From Spirogloea muscicola (lineage: Eukaryota > Streptophyta > Zygnematophyceae > Spirogloeales > Spirogloeaceae): a stretch of 64,000 nt of DNA. Position numbers and translations under genes: made by a program. Within the stretch, counting starts at the first letter, position 1. The number at the start of each line of letters is the position of its first letter. This document shows positions 61,441-64,000 of the stretch, one piece after another. Below the pieces are notes generated by a model. That model saw nothing but the letters and a program-made list of their open reading frames with translations, searched no databases and had not been told where the DNA came from. The stretch spans positions 166,130-230,129 of the forward strand of contig WELB01000141.1 of NCBI GenBank assembly GCA_009602725.1. The letters run 5' to 3'.

Positions 61441-62125
61441 CCCAAATGCCGCCCGCCGCTAGAGCCGCCTTTCCCCACTGTTGCTTTCCGGCTGCCGGGC
61501 TGTCCGCAACGGCGGGGCGCGCCAACTCCATGTGCTGTCAGTGGGCCAGCACCGCCTAGCCTCCCGCGGGCCTACCCAGCCGACCGTGGCGGAGCAAGCT
61601 GGCGCCCCTCTCGCTTACGGCCCACTGAGCGAGGCCACGCCGGCTCGTTCGCTTTGCCCATCAGATGGCCTCGCGGCTCCTCCCGGCTCCTCCTCACCGT
61701 CCCGGCGCACTGGGCTTGGTGGCCTTCCCGACGGGCCGACGCCATCAATCACCAGCCGCTCCTGGCCACCCTTCCCCGTCTGCCTAGACCTTGGTACCTG
61801 CCCCTCCGCCGCCCCCCCCCCAGCAGGCCTCTCCCCTTGCCCCTCTGCCACCCGCGCACCCCTCCCGCGGCCCCGCCGTCGTCACCGCTGCCGCCGCCGT
61901 CTCGGCACGTTGCTCGCGTCTGGTGCTCCTGCGACGGCGTCTCCCTCGGCAGCCCTCATGAGCTGCCCCACGCCCCTCGAGCGTCACCGGGCGCCTCACT
62001 GGCACCAGGCACAAGAGTGACTCTCAGGCGGAGGACACGGCAAGGATGGCAGACATGCCACCTTGGGAGGCCGCTGAGAGCCGTCTGTGACGAGATCTGT
62101 CCGCGCTCTAGGCCGGCTCGCCAGG
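61441..62125 (+). other. GC-rich 5' region of the transporter gene
   Basis: Pro/Ala/Arg-rich open frames here are driven by base composition and show no family. It probably holds the promoter and 5' untranslated region of the downstream transporter. Confidence 0.4.
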
Positions 62126-64000
62126 ATGTTTCGCTTCAAAGGTGTGGCGTCTGCCGGCTTCTATGGTGAGCACTGCTGTCCTCTGCCACCAGATCTGTGT
62201 TACAGTCAACTGGCAAGGGATGCCAACTGCTCGCTAGATGCGAAACCAAGCCGACATTCTGGTGTCCAGTGCGTATAATGAGGCCAAACCCCCCTTGCAG
62301 GCGGCATGTCAGTAGCTAGCGTCTTTATCAACAAGGCCATTTTCCACGTCTACAAATTCAACTATCCGTACACGCTAGTACTCGGCCAGACCATCTTCAC
62401 GCTCCTCCTCATCTTCGTGATGAGGAAGCTCGGCGTTATCCGGATAGGCAGGTTCCAATTGCACATTTTCCGCCGAGTGAGGCCCTTTACCTCAGGTCTC
62501 GTATTGTGTCTTTGTCTAGCTAGATCTCAACAAGGAGGTCCATCTAGTCGGCTTATGCATCCAAACGACAAGAGTTGCGCATTGACAGGATGCAGATTGA
62601 AGGGAATAAGTTTATCATATTCTTTGGCCTTGACATGCTGTTGTGCACTGCTGCTCACTCTCCTTTGGACCATCTGCTATCAGGTATTCTTACTATCCTT
62701 TGCTTTCCTCCTCAAGCTCCTACTGGACATGTCAGCTCTGAATAGAGTCAACATCCCAATGTACGGCGTACTGAAGAGCTCCACGACGCCATTTGTCTTG
62801 GCCCTTGACTACATTATGCGAGATAAGAAGGCCTCCACCAGGGTGCAGCTCGCTGTCTACTTGACGACGTTCGGGGGTCTCCTTGCCGGCTTTGGAGACT
62901 TGACTTTTGATCTGGCGGGATACATCCTGGCTTTGTCCTCCGCTATGGCCACAGCGGCTTACGTGGTGATTGTGGGGAAGCTGGGGGAGGAGCTGCAAAT
63001 TGACTCCTTCACTCTCTTGTTGTATAATAACTTCTGGTCTCTTCCATTCTCTTTCCTTCTTGTCTTTGTCAACGGGGAAAGCAAGGCCCTCAGAAGCTTC
63101 ACTCACTTCAGGGAGGTGCCTTTCCTGGCATATTTTGCACTATCGTGCACCTCAGCCTTCATCCTCAACCTAGCCACATACTTGTGCACAATGGTGAACG
63201 ACTCGTTAACGACCAGCATTGTCGGTAAGCTATCTTCTACTAACTATACAGCCTGATGTGGTATGAGCCATGCTGAACTCTGGTGGACTTCTTCTTGAGC
63301 GCCATTGTCGAGTTCGGTGCTGAGGGGCTCATTATCATGTACATGGAAGAGGGACATGACCGACTTATAGCACACCAGCACTGCAGATACATTGCTCTGC
63401 TGCTGATGGTATACATTCAATGTGCTAACAGGGCGGACCAAGAGTATCTTGCAAGGATTTGCAGGCTTATTTGCATTTGGCGATGTTGTGGTAAGCACTG
63501 AGAAAGACTACTACACAGCACATGTTGCTCATCAGCAGGCTGATGAATTGATAGTATCGTTGTTATTACTTCTGCAACTGTTTACTTCAGTAACCTAGGA
63601 GGGCAGGCAAGCACGGACAACAATACTCATAACGTTGCTGACCTAATGCTGAAGAGGGGCCAAAACTTTATGCTCAGAGGTGGACTCGTGTCAGCAGCCT
63701 GGATGGCCGGCTTGCAACATGTCAAAATACCCTTGTACTGCTAGCCAACCTCTTGATACTGGAATGGATGGGCTTCATTGCTGCAGATGAACCCTGTGAA
63801 CCTGGCAGGCTTGGTTGTGAACTCCTGTGGGATTGGCTGGTATGCATATGAGAAGTACTTGGAAGCAAAGACTAGGATGCTCCAAGCAGGGGCTCACAAA
63901 GCAGGGTCTGCAGGAGAACCGCACACCCACGTCTTACACAGGGAAGGGTCACAGGTGCACACAGTGGACTCAGTGCTTTACCTTTCTATGTCTGGCAAGC
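62126..64000 (+). CDS. Nucleotide-sugar transporter (SLC35D-like), 3'-partial
   Basis: This is a Golgi/ER multi-pass antiporter of the drug/metabolite transporter superfamily that imports nucleotide sugars. Exons are 62126-62165, 62301-62476, 62684-63224, 63432-63490 and from 63787; the gene may continue past the window. Matches include GVASAGFYG, FINKAIFHVYKFNYPYTLVL, LNRVNIPMYGVLKSSTTPFV, TTFGGLLAGFGDLTFDLAGY, AYVVIVGKLGEELQIDSFTL, LYNNFWSLPFSFLLVFVNGE, CTSAFILNLATYLCTMVND, SLTTSIVG joined to RTKSILQGFAGLFAFGDV, and NLAGLVVNSCGIGWYAYEKY. This order is that of SLC35D/plant KT-type transporters; the SLTTSIVG-x-KS motif is typical. The substrate cannot be told from sequence (UDP-sugars are likely). 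Confidence 0.9.

Noticed and set aside
61481-62020. 179-codon plus-strand frame before the transporter
   Set aside because: Composition is Pro/Ala/Arg-driven with several overlapping frames equally open; more likely a GC-rich 5' region.

Overview
The window is nuclear DNA of a photosynthetic eukaryote. The genes are split by many short introns, some starts are GC-rich with GCC/GGC runs, and the proteins read like those of green plants. A plastid carotenoid isomerase (Z-ISO) and a non-catalytic plastid Clp subunit (CLPR1) show a photosynthetic cell. A plant-like RPS3, a plant-type augmin subunit 7 and telo-box motifs in several promoters point to the green lineage. A mevalonate kinase is also present. 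The cytosolic mevalonate pathway is generally absent from core chlorophytes, so a streptophyte alga or an early-diverging green alga is my best inference. The species is not determined.

Layout, 0-16 kb: Z-ISO (+, 5' end cut off), RPS3 (-), PEX19 (-) divergent from proteasome beta-5 (+), an unassigned exon cluster (-), and the RIO2 kinase (+). 16-23 kb: mevalonate kinase (-), then a block of retrotransposon debris. This block holds a reverse-transcriptase piece, several LINE 3' ends in both orientations and a short fossil of a Ty1/copia gag. 23-35 kb: UTP18 (+), a SAM-domain protein (+), the gamma-secretase subunit APH1 (-), mitoribosomal mS37 (+) and CLPR1 (-). 35-38 kb: stacked LINE tails and the best LINE copy, a 511-residue open frame with a zinc knuckle and an apparent restriction-like endonuclease. 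38-49 kb: TFIIE-beta (+), augmin AUG7 (+), two uncertain frames and a PP2C phosphatase (-). 49-56 kb: LINE ends around a single-pass membrane protein (-). 56-64 kb: LCMT1 (+), histone H2A.X (-) and a nucleotide-sugar transporter (+, cut by the window end).

Most genes are housekeeping genes with no operon-like logic. A few functional links exist: RPS3, RIO2 and UTP18 all serve the small ribosomal subunit, and LCMT1 and the PP2C both concern protein phosphatases. The main non-gene content is one set of related non-LTR retrotransposons. They are nearly all 5'-truncated, end in a shared C-terminal signature (S-D-L-x-x-L-T/S-R-G/N-Y-stop), carry a few distinct 3' tails with a repeated hairpin, and lie between genes, often just upstream of start codons. 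Splice sites were placed by eye from GT/GC-AG signals, phase and protein similarity.
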